Source of the DNA: Pseudomonas sp. AB6
Lineage (GTDB): Bacteria > Pseudomonadota > Gammaproteobacteria > Pseudomonadales > Pseudomonadaceae
Direction of reading: 5' to 3'
Length of the DNA stretch: 64,000 nt
Assembly (NCBI RefSeq): GCF_034314105.1
Contig: NZ_JAVIWJ010000001.1
Span: 4,448,001 to 4,512,000 of the forward strand
In this document: positions 23,938-33,321 of the stretch, in pieces
Position numbering within the stretch: position 1 is the stretch's first letter
Layout: the number at the start of each line of letters is the position of its first letter
Notes under the pieces: generated by a model
What the model saw: only the letters and a program-made list of their open reading frames with translations
Databases searched by the model: none
What the model was told of the DNA's origin: nothing
Made by a program: the position numbers and the translations under genes

Positions 23938-26157
23938 TCAATACAAATCCACCGGGTCCACATCCAGAGACCAGCGCACTTGTCGGCCACTGGGCATTTG
24001 TTCAAGCACCAATAACCACGCACTGAGTAGCCGGTGCAGCGGCGCACGGGCGCTGGCTTGCAACAGCAACTGCGCGCGGTAGCGTCCGGCGCGGCGCTCC
24101 ATGGGAGCAGGAACCGGGCCTAGTAGTTCAATGGCGCCCAGGTTCATTTCCGCGAGCAAGCGCTCGGCTTCGGCGCAAGCGTTGTCGAGAAAGCTTTCGG
24201 CTTGGCCTGGTTTGTGCGCTTCAGCTCGCAGCAATGCCAGGTGGGAAAACGGTGGCAAACTAGCTGCACGGCGTTCGCTAAGCGCTTGTTCGGCGAAGGC
24301 AAAATAGCCTTGTTCCGTCAGTTGAATTAGCAGTGGGTGGTCGGCCAAATGGGTCTGGATGATGACTCTTCCAGGCTCTTCAGCGCGCCCGGCTCTACCG
24401 GCGACCTGGACGATTAACTGCGCCATGCGTTCGCTGGCGCGGAAGTCGCCAGAAAACAGCCCACCATCGGCATCTAAAATTGACACCAAGGTCACCCGTG
24501 GGAAGTGATGCCCTTTAGCAAGCATTTGCGTGCCGACTAAAATACACGGATGACCGCGCTGAATGGTGGCAAACAACTGATTCATTGCGTCTTTGCGCGA
24601 AGTGCTGTCGCGATCCACCCGCAACACCGGGAAGTCTGGAAACAAAATCCCCAGGCGCTCTTCAGCGCGCTCGGTACCCGCGCCGACCGGACGTAAATCG
24701 ACCTTGCCGCACGATGGGCAGCGACGCGGCGTGCGCTCGACATGGCCGCAATGATGACAACGCAGTTCGCCGGAGCGTTGATGCACGGTCATTCGCGCAT
24801 CACAGCGCGGACACTCAGACAGCCAACCGCAGTCGTGACACAGTAGCGTCGGCGCAAACCCACGACGGTTGAGGAACACCAACACTTGCTGGCCTGCCGC
24901 GAGGGTTTGGCCAATCGCCTGCTGCATTGGCCCAGAGATGCCGCTGTCCAGCGGCCTGCTTTTTACGTCCAAACGCAAAAACTTCGGTTGCTGCGCCCCG
25001 CCTGCTCGTTGGCTCAGACGCAAAAGCCCGTAGCGGCCGGTGTAAGCGTTATGCAGGCTTTCCAGTGAAGGCGTGGCAGAGCCGAGCACAATCGGAATGT
25101 TTTCCTGCCGCGCGCGGACCAACGCCAGATCACGGGCGTGATAACGCAGGCCCTCCTGCTGTTTATAAGAACCGTCGTGCTCTTCGTCAACAATGATCAG
25201 ACCTGGATTCTTCATCGGTGTGAACAGCGCGGAACGGGTGCCAATAATAATGTCAGCTTCTCCGTCCCGAGCTGCCAACCAGGCGTCGAGGCGATCTCGA
25301 TCATTGACCGCTGAATGTACCAACGCGATGCGCGCGTTAAAACGCTGCTCGAAACGCGCCAAGGTTTGCGGGCCAAGGTTGATCTCGGGGATCAAGACCA
25401 GCGCTTGCTTGCCGGCTTCAAGGGTTTCGCGGATCAACTGTAAATAGACTTCGGTCTTGCCGCTGCCGGTGACGCCCGCCAGTAGAAACGCATGAAAGCT
25501 GTCGAAGCCGGCACGGATGGCTTCATACGCGGCGCGTTGTTCCGGGTTCAGCGGCAACTCTGGCTGCGCCAGCCAGCGTTCGTGGCGTTCGCTGGGCGCA
25601 TGGCGACGCACCTCGACCTTGACCAATTCTTTAGCTAGCAGCAGATTGAGGCTCTCGCGGTTCAGCATTAATTTGCTGAGCAACTGATGCGCGACGCCGT
25701 GGGGGTGCTGCGCCAGCGTGGTCAGTGCTTCCCGTTGTTTGGGCGCGCGGGCGATTCTCGGGTCGTCCAGTCGAGCGCCGGGGGTCACCTGCCAGAACCG
25801 CTCTTGGCGAGATTCCGCGGGTTCGCCCTGGCGCAACAATACCGGCAGCGCCCAGCTCAAAGTGTCGCCGAGGCTGTGTTGGTAATACTGCGCGGTCCAC
25901 AGGCATAACTTGAACAAAGACGGCGGCAGCGGCGCTTCGTGGTCCAATATGGCCACGGCAGGTTTGAGCTTCTCAGCGGGCACCTCGCTGTGATCCACCA
26001 CTTCGATCAATATGCCGATCATCTCCCGCCGACCGAATGGAACCCGTACCCGCATGCCGGGTTGCAACGCGCTGCGCAGCACGCCAGGAGGGGCGCGATA
26101 GTCGAATAAACGTCTTAGCGGCGAGGGCAGGGCGAGGCGCAAGATGGCGTCGGGCAC
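23938..26157 (-). CDS. priA: PriA, primosomal replication-restart helicase
   Basis: 739 residues. An N-terminal DNA-binding domain is followed by a DEAH-type helicase core: GVTGSGKTE (228-236), the DEEH box in LIIVDEEHDGSYKQ, and a zinc-binding insertion with paired Cys (CHDCGWLSECPRCDAR, CHHCGH, CPSCGK). The C-terminal motif VAGRAGRAEEPGRVIIQT is present. PriA reloads the replisome at stalled forks. It is divergent from rpmE. Confidence 0.97.
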   Translation of the reverse strand: MPDAILRLALPSPLRRLFDYRAPPGVLRSALQPGMRVRVPFGRREMIGILIEVVDHSEVPAEKLKPAVAILDHEAPLPPSLFKLCLWTAQYYQHSLGDTLSWALPVLLRQGEPAESRQERFWQVTPGARLDDPRIARAPKQREALTTLAQHPHGVAHQLLSKLMLNRESLNLLLAKELVKVEVRRHAPSERHERWLAQPELPLNPEQRAAYEAIRAGFDSFHAFLLAGVTGSGKTEVYLQLIRETLEAGKQALVLIPEINLGPQTLARFEQRFNARIALVHSAVNDRDRLDAWLAARDGEADIIIGTRSALFTPMKNPGLIIVDEEHDGSYKQQEGLRYHARDLALVRARQENIPIVLGSATPSLESLHNAYTGRYGLLRLSQRAGGAQQPKFLRLDVKSRPLDSGISGPMQQAIGQTLAAGQQVLVFLNRRGFAPTLLCHDCGWLSECPRCDARMTVHQRSGELRCHHCGHVERTPRRCPSCGKVDLRPVGAGTERAEERLGILFPDFPVLRVDRDSTSRKDAMNQLFATIQRGHPCILVGTQMLAKGHHFPRVTLVSILDADGGLFSGDFRASERMAQLIVQVAGRAGRAEEPGRVIIQTHLADHPLLIQLTEQGYFAFAEQALSERRAASLPPFSHLALLRAEAHKPGQAESFLDNACAEAERLLAEMNLGAIELLGPVPAPMERRAGRYRAQLLLQASARAPLHRLLSAWLLVLEQMPSGRQVRWSLDVDPVDLY

Positions 26158-26226
26158 GCGGAGGGTTCTCTGTAACGGTCTGTGACGAAGCAGCGATCTT
26201 AGCAGACGGCCGGTTTAAACGTTCGC

Positions 26227-26254
26227 TTGCGTCTTAGCAATTGTCTGGTAGTAT
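26227..26254 (+). promoter_or_regulatory. Candidate sigma-70 promoter of rpmE
   Basis: TTGCGT (26227-26232), 16-base spacer, TAGTAT (26249-26254), about 70 bases upstream of the rpmE ATG. The hexamers match the consensus only partly. Confidence 0.4.
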
Positions 26255-26322
26255 CCGCAGCCTTATTACGTGCGGTATTCAACAATAGTGTTGGGTGGCG
26301 GCACGCTAGCCGAGGAAATACC

Positions 26323-26565
26323 ATGAAAGCTGATATTCATCCAGTATACGAAGCCATTGTCGCCACTTGCAGCTGCGGCAATGTGATCCACACTCGCTCT
26401 AACCTCGCCAAGCCAATGAGCCTTGACGTGTGCAACGAGTGCCACCCGTTCTACACCGGCAAGCAGAAGACTCTTGATATCGGCGGCCGTGTCGACAAGT
26501 TTAAGTCGCGTTTCGGTGCATTCGGCGCTACAAAAGCTCCTGCCGCAGAAACTGCTGCAGAGTAA
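26323..26565 (+). CDS. rpmE: Ribosomal protein bL31 (zinc-binding form)
   Basis: 80 residues from ATG 26323, with GAGGAAATACC as the ribosome site; the frame is open upstream but lacks family sequence. MKADIHPVYEAIVATCSCGN and DVCNECHPFY carry the CxC and CxxC pairs of the zinc-containing form. Zn-free paralogues replace these Cys under zinc limitation. It is a 50S subunit protein and precedes the nuclease gene. Confidence 0.97.
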   Translation: MKADIHPVYEAIVATCSCGNVIHTRSNLAKPMSLDVCNECHPFYTGKQKTLDIGGRVDKFKSRFGAFGATKAPAAETAAE

Positions 26566-26586
26566 ATGGTGGGTCTGGGAGGTCCG

Positions 26587-27390
26587 ATGGGCTTCTCCAG
26601 ACTGCTTAAAAAGGCGTCCCTCGCGGGCGCTTTTTTTATGCCTGCGATTTGGTTGTCTACGGCTCAGGCGCTATGTCCTGCACCTAATACCCTTCCGGTA
26701 TTCGCCGTTCAGCGGGTGGTAGATGGCGACACCGTGCGCCTTAGTGACGGACGCAGCGTGCGGATGATTGGCTTGAATGCGCCCGAGACCGGTAAGAAAG
26801 GCCGTGCTGCCGAGCCATTCGCCGATGCTGCCAAGCGTCGGTTGCAAGCGCTGATCGACGCCAATGACGGTCAAGTCAGTGTGCGGGTCGGGCAGGATCC
26901 GAAAGACCATTACGGCCGTACACTGGCCAATATTTTTGGTCGTGAGGGTGAGAACCTTGAGGCGCAGTTGCTGGTCGAGGGGTTGGGCTATCAAGTGGCA
27001 ATTACGCCGAACGTCGCTTTGTTGGCGTGTCAGCAGGCGGCGGAGCGGGTTGCCCGTCAGGCAGGATTGGGCGTGTGGCGAGTATCCCCGGTGCAGCGTG
27101 TCGGGCAAATCAACGCTGGTGGATTTACCCTGGTTACTGGCCGGGTCGCCGATGTTCAGCGTAATGGCGGCGGGCTGTGGATCGGGTTGGAGGGATCGCT
27201 GGTTTTGCGCATCGCGCCCAAGCTCCTGAGTCAATTCGATGTTGCGCGGCTGCTGCGTTCTAAAGGCCGAACCGTCGAAGCGCGTGGCTGGGTCATTGAC
27301 CGTTCCCGCCGTGGTGGTCAGTTCGCAGGTCAGGCGCGATGGATGCTGCCCATCACTCATCCTTCAATGCTCTATCTCCCCGATAGATAA
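26587..27390 (+). CDS. Exported thermonuclease (SNase) family protein
   Basis: About 267 residues from ATG 26587, preceded by GGGAGG (26577-26582); an ATG at 26566 directly after the rpmE stop is in frame and would give 274. Signal peptide of about 30 residues ending near AQALC. The SNase core has the expected acidic and Arg residues: VQRVVDGDTVRLSDG, RMIGLNAPETGKK, DHYGRTLANIF. The C-terminal part (NAGGFTLVTGRVADVQRNGG onward) looks like an extra beta-rich domain. It degrades nucleic acid or binds it in the periplasm or outside. The rpmE terminator lies within its signal-peptide codons. Confidence 0.88.
   Translation: MGFSRLLKKASLAGAFFMPAIWLSTAQALCPAPNTLPVFAVQRVVDGDTVRLSDGRSVRMIGLNAPETGKKGRAAEPFADAAKRRLQALIDANDGQVSVRVGQDPKDHYGRTLANIFGREGENLEAQLLVEGLGYQVAITPNVALLACQQAAERVARQAGLGVWRVSPVQRVGQINAGGFTLVTGRVADVQRNGGGLWIGLEGSLVLRIAPKLLSQFDVARLLRSKGRTVEARGWVIDRSRRGGQFAGQARWMLPITHPSMLYLPDR
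26608..26637 (+). terminator. Rho-independent terminator-like hairpin of rpmE, inside the nuclease 5' end
   Basis: AAAAAGGCGTCCC (26608-26620), loop TCGC, GGGCGCTTTTTTT (26625-26637) with one bulge: a strong stem and seven T. It starts 42 bases after the rpmE stop but lies in the signal-peptide codons of the thermonuclease gene, so nuclease mRNA from the rpmE promoter would have to read through it. Confidence 0.75.
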
Positions 27391-27570
27391 AATTGTAGAC
27401 AGTCTTGATAGCGGATTGTGAACACTGCAGGCCTTGTGTTCCGTGGCCCTAGGCGTAAAGTCGTAAGCGCTGGGGCTTGACACAAGTGACTGACCAGTCT
27501 TGTTAGGACTTTCCATCTTGCGTATCCTCGGCGACCCGTCATCCAACAGTAAAAAAAGCGGAATGCCCAC

Positions 27571-28839
27571 ATGTCAGATCTGAAAACTGCCGCTCTCGAA
27601 TATCACGCCTATCCTCGCCCAGGGAAACTGAGCGTCGAGCTAACAAAGCCAACCGCAACTGCCCGCGATCTGGCCTTGGCTTACAGCCCGGGTGTTGCTG
27701 AGCCTGTGCGCGAAATTGCCCGTGATCCTGAACTTGCCTACAAGTACACCGGCAAAGGAAATCTGGTAGCAGTGATTTCCAACGGCACCGCTATCCTTGG
27801 CTTGGGTGACCTTGGCCCGCTGGCTTCCAAGCCCGTGATGGAAGGTAAGGGTGTTTTGTTCAAGCGCTTCGCCGGGATCGACGTTTTCGACATCGAAGTC
27901 GATGCGGAAAGCCCGCAAGCCTTCATCGATACGGTTAAGCGTATTTCCATTACGTTCGGCGGCATTAACCTCGAAGACATCAAGGCGCCTGAATGTTTTG
28001 AAATCGAAAAAGCCCTGATTGAACAATGTGACATTCCGGTGTTCCATGATGACCAGCACGGCACGGCTATTGTGACTGCGGCCGGTATGATCAACGCTTT
28101 GGAAATCGTCGGCAAAACCCTTGAGAGCGCGAAAATCGTGTGCCTGGGTGCTGGCGCTGCGGCCATCTCATGCATGAAGCTACTAGTAAGCATGGGCGCA
28201 AAAATTGAAAACGTATTCATGGTCGACCGTACCGGGGTGATTCACTCCGGTCGCACCGATCTGAACCAGTACAAGGCTGTATTCGCTCACGCTACCGAAA
28301 AACGCACGTTGTCCGATGCCCTGCTGGATGCTGACGTATTCGTGGGCCTGTCGGGTCCAAACTTGCTTAGCGCCGACAACCTGAAGCTGATGGCGGCTAA
28401 TCCGATCGTGTTCGCATGCTCGAACCCAGATCCGGAAATCGCGCCAGAGTTGGCTCACGCTACACGTGATGACGTGATCATGGCCACTGGCCGTTCGGAC
28501 TACCCGAACCAGGTCAACAATGTGCTTGGCTTCCCGTTCATCTTCCGCGGTGCGCTGGACGTTCGCGCCAAGCGCATTAATGAAGAAATGAAAATTGCCG
28601 CCGCCAATGCCCTACGTGAACTGGCCAAGCTGCCGGTTCCTCAGGAAGTTTGTGACGCTTACGGCGGAATCAAACTGGAATTCGGTCGTGGGTACATCAT
28701 CCCGAAACCGATGGATGCCCGTTTGCTGGGCGTGATTTCCGATGCCGTAGCTAAAGCCGCCATCGAGACCGGTGTTGCCACGCTTCCCTATCCAAAGAAT
28801 TACCCGCTGAAAAGCGTGGATGACGTTTTCAACAGCTAG
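27571..28839 (+). CDS. maeB: NAD(P)-dependent malic enzyme, short form
   Basis: 422 residues; oxidatively decarboxylates malate to pyruvate. YHAYPRPGKLSVELTKP (N-terminal), AYSPGVAEPV, DDQHGTAIV and VCLGAGAAAISC (Rossmann dinucleotide site) are diagnostic, followed by FACSNPDPEI and NNVLGFPFIFRGALD. It lacks the C-terminal phosphotransacetylase-like domain of the ~760-residue MaeB, so it is the short form found in Pseudomonas. Cofactor preference cannot be decided from sequence by eye. Confidence 0.93.
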   Translation: MSDLKTAALEYHAYPRPGKLSVELTKPTATARDLALAYSPGVAEPVREIARDPELAYKYTGKGNLVAVISNGTAILGLGDLGPLASKPVMEGKGVLFKRFAGIDVFDIEVDAESPQAFIDTVKRISITFGGINLEDIKAPECFEIEKALIEQCDIPVFHDDQHGTAIVTAAGMINALEIVGKTLESAKIVCLGAGAAAISCMKLLVSMGAKIENVFMVDRTGVIHSGRTDLNQYKAVFAHATEKRTLSDALLDADVFVGLSGPNLLSADNLKLMAANPIVFACSNPDPEIAPELAHATRDDVIMATGRSDYPNQVNNVLGFPFIFRGALDVRAKRINEEMKIAAANALRELAKLPVPQEVCDAYGGIKLEFGRGYIIPKPMDARLLGVISDAVAKAAIETGVATLPYPKNYPLKSVDDVFNS

Positions 28840-28863
28840 GTTCTCATCGCGATCCACAAAAAA

Positions 28864-28887
28864 CCCTGCAGCGATGCAGGTTTTTTT
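28864..28887 (+). terminator. Terminator of malic enzyme gene
   Basis: CCTGCA/TGCAGG stem (28865-28870, 28875-28880), GCGA loop, seven T. It lies 25 bases after the maeB stop. Confidence 0.85.
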
Positions 28888-28935
28888 GTAGGAGCAGATT
28901 CATCCGGCTGTAGGGGCAAACTTGGTGGCGAGAGG
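28886..28935. repeat. REP-like element between maeB and ponA
   Basis: TGTAGGAGCAGATTCATCCG followed by TGTAGGGGCAAACTTGGTGG: two tandem REP-type heads in a 196-base gap between convergent genes. Confidence 0.5.
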
Positions 28936-29035
28936 CTTGATCCCAAGAATCAGTCACCTGCCTTTACTGCAAGTTGGTTCTTAAGAGTCGTGCAATTATC
29001 CCGACTTTTTGGAGCTTGCCGCTCGCCGATGCTGT

Positions 29036-31483
29036 TTAGAATAAATCTATCGGCGCTGACTCATCCGCTGGCAACGGGCTGTTAGGCCCGGTGCCGCTGC
29101 CGCCGATTTCGTTCACGCTCGGTGGTGTGTCTTCGCTTTTGAACAGTTCAAAATAGGCGTTTGGTGTTCCAGGCGAGGCCGCGCGTCCGCTGATCGGGTC
29201 AACCCGCAAGCTAAGTATGCCTTCCGGTTCGGTCTGAACGTGCGGCGGCTTGTTTTTCAGCGCAGCGCTCATGTAGTTCATCCAGATTGGCAGCGCGACA
29301 GTTCCGCCAAACTCCTGACGGCCCAAGCTTTCTGGCTGGTCGAAACCGGTCCAAACGGTAGTGATGTAATCAGCGTTATAACCAGTGAACCAGGCGTCTT
29401 TAGATTCGTTGGTTGTCCCGGTTTTGCCCGCAATGTCTGGACGATTCATCGATAGCGCGCGGCGGCCGGTGCCTTTCTTGATCACGTCTTGCAACATGCT
29501 GTTAAGGATGTAGGTGGTGCGGCCGTCAACAATACGTTCTGCAACTGCAGGCACCTGAGGATCGGTCGGTGCGGGTGTGGTCGAAGGCACAATGCTCGGA
29601 CTGTCTTTTGCCGCAAAGGTGGAGGTGTCGACCGCGACCTTGGCGTCGTTGGCCGGCACGCTCGGAGGATTAGCCTCGAACAGCGTTACACCGTCACGAT
29701 TTTCGATCCGTTGGATCAAGTACGGGGCGACTTTGTAACCGCCGTTGGCGAAGGTGCTCCATCCCGTGGCAATTTCCATCGGCGTCAGCGTTGCGGTGCC
29801 CAACGCCAGTGACAAGTTTCTCGGCAAGTCCTGCTTATTGAAGCCGAAGCGAGTGATGTAATTAATCGCGTTCTCCACACCCAGGCTTTGGAGCAAGCGG
29901 ATGGACACCAAATTGCGCGATTTATAGAGCGCTTCACGTAACCGGATCGGACCAAGGAACGTGTTGGTGTCGTTCTTTGGGCGCCAGACTTTGTCCAGGT
30001 ATTCGTCGACAAATACAATGGGCGCATCGTTGACCAGGCTTGAGGCGGTAAAGCCGTTATCCAGCGCCGCGCAGTACAGGAAAGGTTTGAAGCTGGAGCC
30101 CGGTTGACGCTTGGCCTGCAAGGCACGGTTGTAGTTACTTTGTTCAAACGCGAAACCACCAACCAGTGCGCGAATGGCGCCGTTTTGCGGGTCAAGCGAC
30201 ACCAGTGCGCTCTGGGCTGCCGGGATCTGGCTAAACTTGAGGGCGTCATTGGATTGACGTTGGACGCGAATCAGATCACCAACTTGTGCAACGTCGGAAG
30301 GTTGCGAGGGTGCTTTGCCCAAACTATTAGTGTTTAGGTAGGGTCGAGCCCATTTCATGCTATCCCAGGCAACGATTTCTTCTTTTTCGCCGTTGCGAGT
30401 CAACACGTGTAGTCCGGCTTTATCAACTTGGGTCACGATGGCAGGCTCCAGCCCACTGACCGTGCGCTGTTTGGTCATTTCCAACACCCACGCTTGATGG
30501 GTCTTGCCCGCCAGACGTGTTTCCGGACCACGGTAACCGTGTCGTTGGTCGTAGCTGATCAACCCTTCCTGAACCGCTGTGTTGGCATCTTCCTGAAGGT
30601 TGCTTGGCACGGTAGTGGTAACGCGGAAGCCCTCTGTGTACGCTTCGCTACCATACCGACCGACCATTTCAGCTCGGGCCATTTCAGCGATGTAAGGTGC
30701 GTTCACTTCTGGTGTAGGGACGTGGTAGCTAGCATTGATTGGCTCAGCCAACGCAACTTGGTAAGCCTTCTGATCAATTTTGCCCAATTTGTACATGCGA
30801 CCGAGAATCCAATCGCGGCGTTCTTTGGCGCGCACCGGGTTGGCTAGCGGGTTGAAGCGGGATGGTGCTTTAGGCAGCCCGGCGATCATGGCCATTTGCG
30901 CAATACTTACATCGCGAATTGATTTGCCGTAATACACCTGCGCGGCAGCTTCGATGCCGTACGCGCGGTTACCCAGGTATATTTTGTTGACGTACAGCTC
31001 CAGGATTTCGTCTTTCGTCAGTTGGCGCTCAATTTGCAAGGCCAAGAGGATTTCATTGGTTTTTCGTGAAAAACTGCGTTCACTCGTCAAAAAGAAGTTT
31101 TTTGCGACTTGCATCGTGATAGTGCTGCCGCCGGATTGGATATGCCCACTTCTGATTAATTGCGACGCCGCGCGCATTAAGCTACTTGGATCTACGCCGT
31201 AGTGATTCTCGAAGTTATCATCTTCGGCAGAAAGCAGCGCATTGATGAAGTTTGGAGGAATATCGGCGAAACGAATGGGCGAACGGCGCATTTCGCCAAA
31301 CTCAGCGATCAATTTGCCATCGCTGCTATAGACCCGAAGCGGGATCTGTAGCTGAATGCTCCGCAGCGCGTCCACAGACGGTAGGCCAGGGGTCAGGTAG
31401 AGGTAGGCGCCGCTTAATACGAGCAGGAGCCCGCAAAATACCGCGACGAAGGACCACCAGAAAAACTTCAGCAGGCGTATCAA
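29036..31483 (-). CDS. mrcA: Penicillin-binding protein 1A (class A PBP)
   Basis: 815 residues (Pseudomonas ponA). A short cytoplasmic N-terminus, one transmembrane helix (about 10-30), then the GT51 glycosyltransferase with catalytic Glu87 in SAEDDNFENHYG and GGSTITMQVAKNFF. The transpeptidase has SSFK (463-466), SRN in YKSRNLVSIR, and KTGTT. It polymerises and crosslinks peptidoglycan at the inner membrane. It is divergent from pilM, the conserved arrangement. Confidence 0.96.
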   Translation of the reverse strand: MIRLLKFFWWSFVAVFCGLLLVLSGAYLYLTPGLPSVDALRSIQLQIPLRVYSSDGKLIAEFGEMRRSPIRFADIPPNFINALLSAEDDNFENHYGVDPSSLMRAASQLIRSGHIQSGGSTITMQVAKNFFLTSERSFSRKTNEILLALQIERQLTKDEILELYVNKIYLGNRAYGIEAAAQVYYGKSIRDVSIAQMAMIAGLPKAPSRFNPLANPVRAKERRDWILGRMYKLGKIDQKAYQVALAEPINASYHVPTPEVNAPYIAEMARAEMVGRYGSEAYTEGFRVTTTVPSNLQEDANTAVQEGLISYDQRHGYRGPETRLAGKTHQAWVLEMTKQRTVSGLEPAIVTQVDKAGLHVLTRNGEKEEIVAWDSMKWARPYLNTNSLGKAPSQPSDVAQVGDLIRVQRQSNDALKFSQIPAAQSALVSLDPQNGAIRALVGGFAFEQSNYNRALQAKRQPGSSFKPFLYCAALDNGFTASSLVNDAPIVFVDEYLDKVWRPKNDTNTFLGPIRLREALYKSRNLVSIRLLQSLGVENAINYITRFGFNKQDLPRNLSLALGTATLTPMEIATGWSTFANGGYKVAPYLIQRIENRDGVTLFEANPPSVPANDAKVAVDTSTFAAKDSPSIVPSTTPAPTDPQVPAVAERIVDGRTTYILNSMLQDVIKKGTGRRALSMNRPDIAGKTGTTNESKDAWFTGYNADYITTVWTGFDQPESLGRQEFGGTVALPIWMNYMSAALKNKPPHVQTEPEGILSLRVDPISGRAASPGTPNAYFELFKSEDTPPSVNEIGGSGTGPNSPLPADESAPIDLF

Positions 31484-31556
31484 GGCTTTTGGATTTCCAG
31501 ATAAAAGAATGGGTTAAGCGAAAGCATCAAAAAAGAGGTATGCCTTGAAGCTTGGC

Positions 31557-31585
31557 TTTACGAAAAAAACGCTGGGCATTATAAG
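31557..31585. promoter_or_regulatory. Divergent ponA/pilM promoter region with overlapping -10 boxes
   Basis: Plus strand: TTTACG (31557-31562), 17-base spacer, TATAAG (31580-31585), about 105 bases before pilM. Minus strand: a perfect TATAAT (complement of 31578-31583), about 95 bases before ponA, with no good -35. The two -10 boxes share the same bases. Confidence 0.45.
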
Positions 31586-31690
31586 CATTTTTCGTCTCCG
31601 AGCGTTATTTGCGCTACTGTCTCGGCAGGTGCAAAAGGCATAAGGCGCTAAACAGTCCGTAAGTGACGGAAACTCATAGGGAATCGGTTT

Positions 31691-32755
31691 GTGTTCGAAC
31701 TCTTTAGTAAGAAGGCCAATACCCTTCTAGGGATCGATATTAGCTCCACCTCGGTAAAACTCCTTGAACTGAGTCGCTCCGGCACCCGCTACAAAGTTGA
31801 GTCGTATGCAGTTGAACCACTGCCGGCCAACGCTGTAGTTGAAAAAAATATTGCCGAGCTCGAAGGGGTTGGTCAGGCGTTGTCACGACTGCTGATCAAG
31901 GCCAAGACTAATGTCAAAAACGTGGCGGTTGCGGTGGCCGGTTCTGCGGTTATCACCAAAACCATTGAGATGGATGCCGGCCTTACAGACGATGAGATGG
32001 AAAATCAGCTGAAAATTGAGGCTGATCAGTACATTCCCTATCCTCTAGAGGAAGTCGCTATTGACTTTGAAGTCCAAGGTTATTCTGCGCGTAACCCTGA
32101 GCGCGTTGAAGTATTGCTGGCTGCATGCCGTAAGGAAAACGTCGAAGTCCGTGAAGCTGCCTTGGCGCTGGCAGGCCTGACAGCCAAAGTGGTTGATGTT
32201 GAGGCCTATGCGTTGGAGCGTTCCTTTGGCCTTCTTACCGCGCAGCTCGGCCATGATCACGACCAACTGACCGTTGCAGTGGTCGATATCGGCGCCACGA
32301 TGACCACCTTGAGCGTCCTACATAGCGGTCGGATTATTTATACCCGCGAGCAACTGTTCGGTGGCCGTCAACTTACCGAAGAAATTCAACGACGCTATGG
32401 CCTTGTGGTGGAAGAGGCAGGCCTTGCGAAGAAGCAAGGTGGGCTGCCGGATGACTACGTCACTGAAGTGTTGCAACCGTTCAAGGATGCGGTGGTTCAG
32501 CAGGTGTCGCGTTCTTTGCAGTTCTTCTTCGCCGCCGGTCAATACAACTCCGTGGACTACATCATGTTGGCTGGCGGTACCGCCTCGATCGCGGGGCTGG
32601 ACCATCTGATCCAGCAACGAATTGGCACGCCAACCCTGGTAGCCAACCCCTTCGCCGATATGGCGCTGAGCAGTAAAGTCAATGCCGGGGCGCTCGCCAG
32701 TGATGCGCCGGCATTGATGATCGCCTGTGGCCTCGCGCTGAGGAGTTTCGACTAA
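31691..32755 (+). CDS. pilM: PilM, actin-like type IV pilus assembly protein
   Basis: 354 residues from GTG 31691. Actin/FtsA-like ATPase fold: ANTLLGIDISSTSVKLLEL, DIGATMTTLSVL, and LAGGTASIAGL are the nucleotide-binding segments. It binds the PilN cytoplasmic tail and forms the cytoplasmic ring of the pilus alignment complex. The stop overlaps the pilN start by one base (TAATG). Confidence 0.95.
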   Translation: MFELFSKKANTLLGIDISSTSVKLLELSRSGTRYKVESYAVEPLPANAVVEKNIAELEGVGQALSRLLIKAKTNVKNVAVAVAGSAVITKTIEMDAGLTDDEMENQLKIEADQYIPYPLEEVAIDFEVQGYSARNPERVEVLLAACRKENVEVREAALALAGLTAKVVDVEAYALERSFGLLTAQLGHDHDQLTVAVVDIGATMTTLSVLHSGRIIYTREQLFGGRQLTEEIQRRYGLVVEEAGLAKKQGGLPDDYVTEVLQPFKDAVVQQVSRSLQFFFAAGQYNSVDYIMLAGGTASIAGLDHLIQQRIGTPTLVANPFADMALSSKVNAGALASDAPALMIACGLALRSFD

Positions 32756-33321
32756 TGGCGCGAATCAACTTACTTCCGTGGCGCGATCAGCTGCGTGAAG
32801 AACGGAAAAAGCGCTTTCTGACTGCCCTTGTCGGCATTCTGGTCATCGCTGTTGGCGTTATTTTTCTCTGCGATCAATACATCACCAAGTCCATCGAGCA
32901 TCAGGCTGCCCGCAACGCCTATGTGCAAAAAGAGATTGCTCAACTCGACGAGCGAATCAAAGAGATCAGCGAGTTGAAAGCGCGACGCAAGCAGTTGCTG
33001 GAGCGGATGAAAATCATCCAGGACCTGCAAGGCAATCGTCCAATTATTGGTCGGATTTTCGATCAGCTGGCGCGAACGCTGCCGGATGGCGTGTATTTCA
33101 CTGAAGTAAAAATGACGGACAAGCTCATTAGTATTTCCGGTGCTGCGGAATCGAACAACCGCGTTTCGGACCTGATGCGTAATCTTGAATCTTCTGACTG
33201 GCTTCAGGGTGCCAGTTTGACCGAGGTTAAGGCCACCACTGCAGGCGGCGTCGACCAGGCGAATACGTTTCAGCTGACCGTGCGTCAGACGCTGCCTAAG
33301 GTTGAGGGGGGCAAGCGATGA
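32755..33321 (+). CDS. pilN: PilN, type IV pilus alignment protein
   Basis: 188 residues. It begins MARINLLPWRDQLREERKK, the conserved INLLPWR motif that binds PilM, followed by one transmembrane helix (about 22-41) and a periplasmic coiled coil and ferredoxin-like domain. It joins PilM and PilO across the inner membrane. It overlaps pilO by 4 bases. Confidence 0.95.
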   Translation: MARINLLPWRDQLREERKKRFLTALVGILVIAVGVIFLCDQYITKSIEHQAARNAYVQKEIAQLDERIKEISELKARRKQLLERMKIIQDLQGNRPIIGRIFDQLARTLPDGVYFTEVKMTDKLISISGAAESNNRVSDLMRNLESSDWLQGASLTEVKATTAGGVDQANTFQLTVRQTLPKVEGGKR

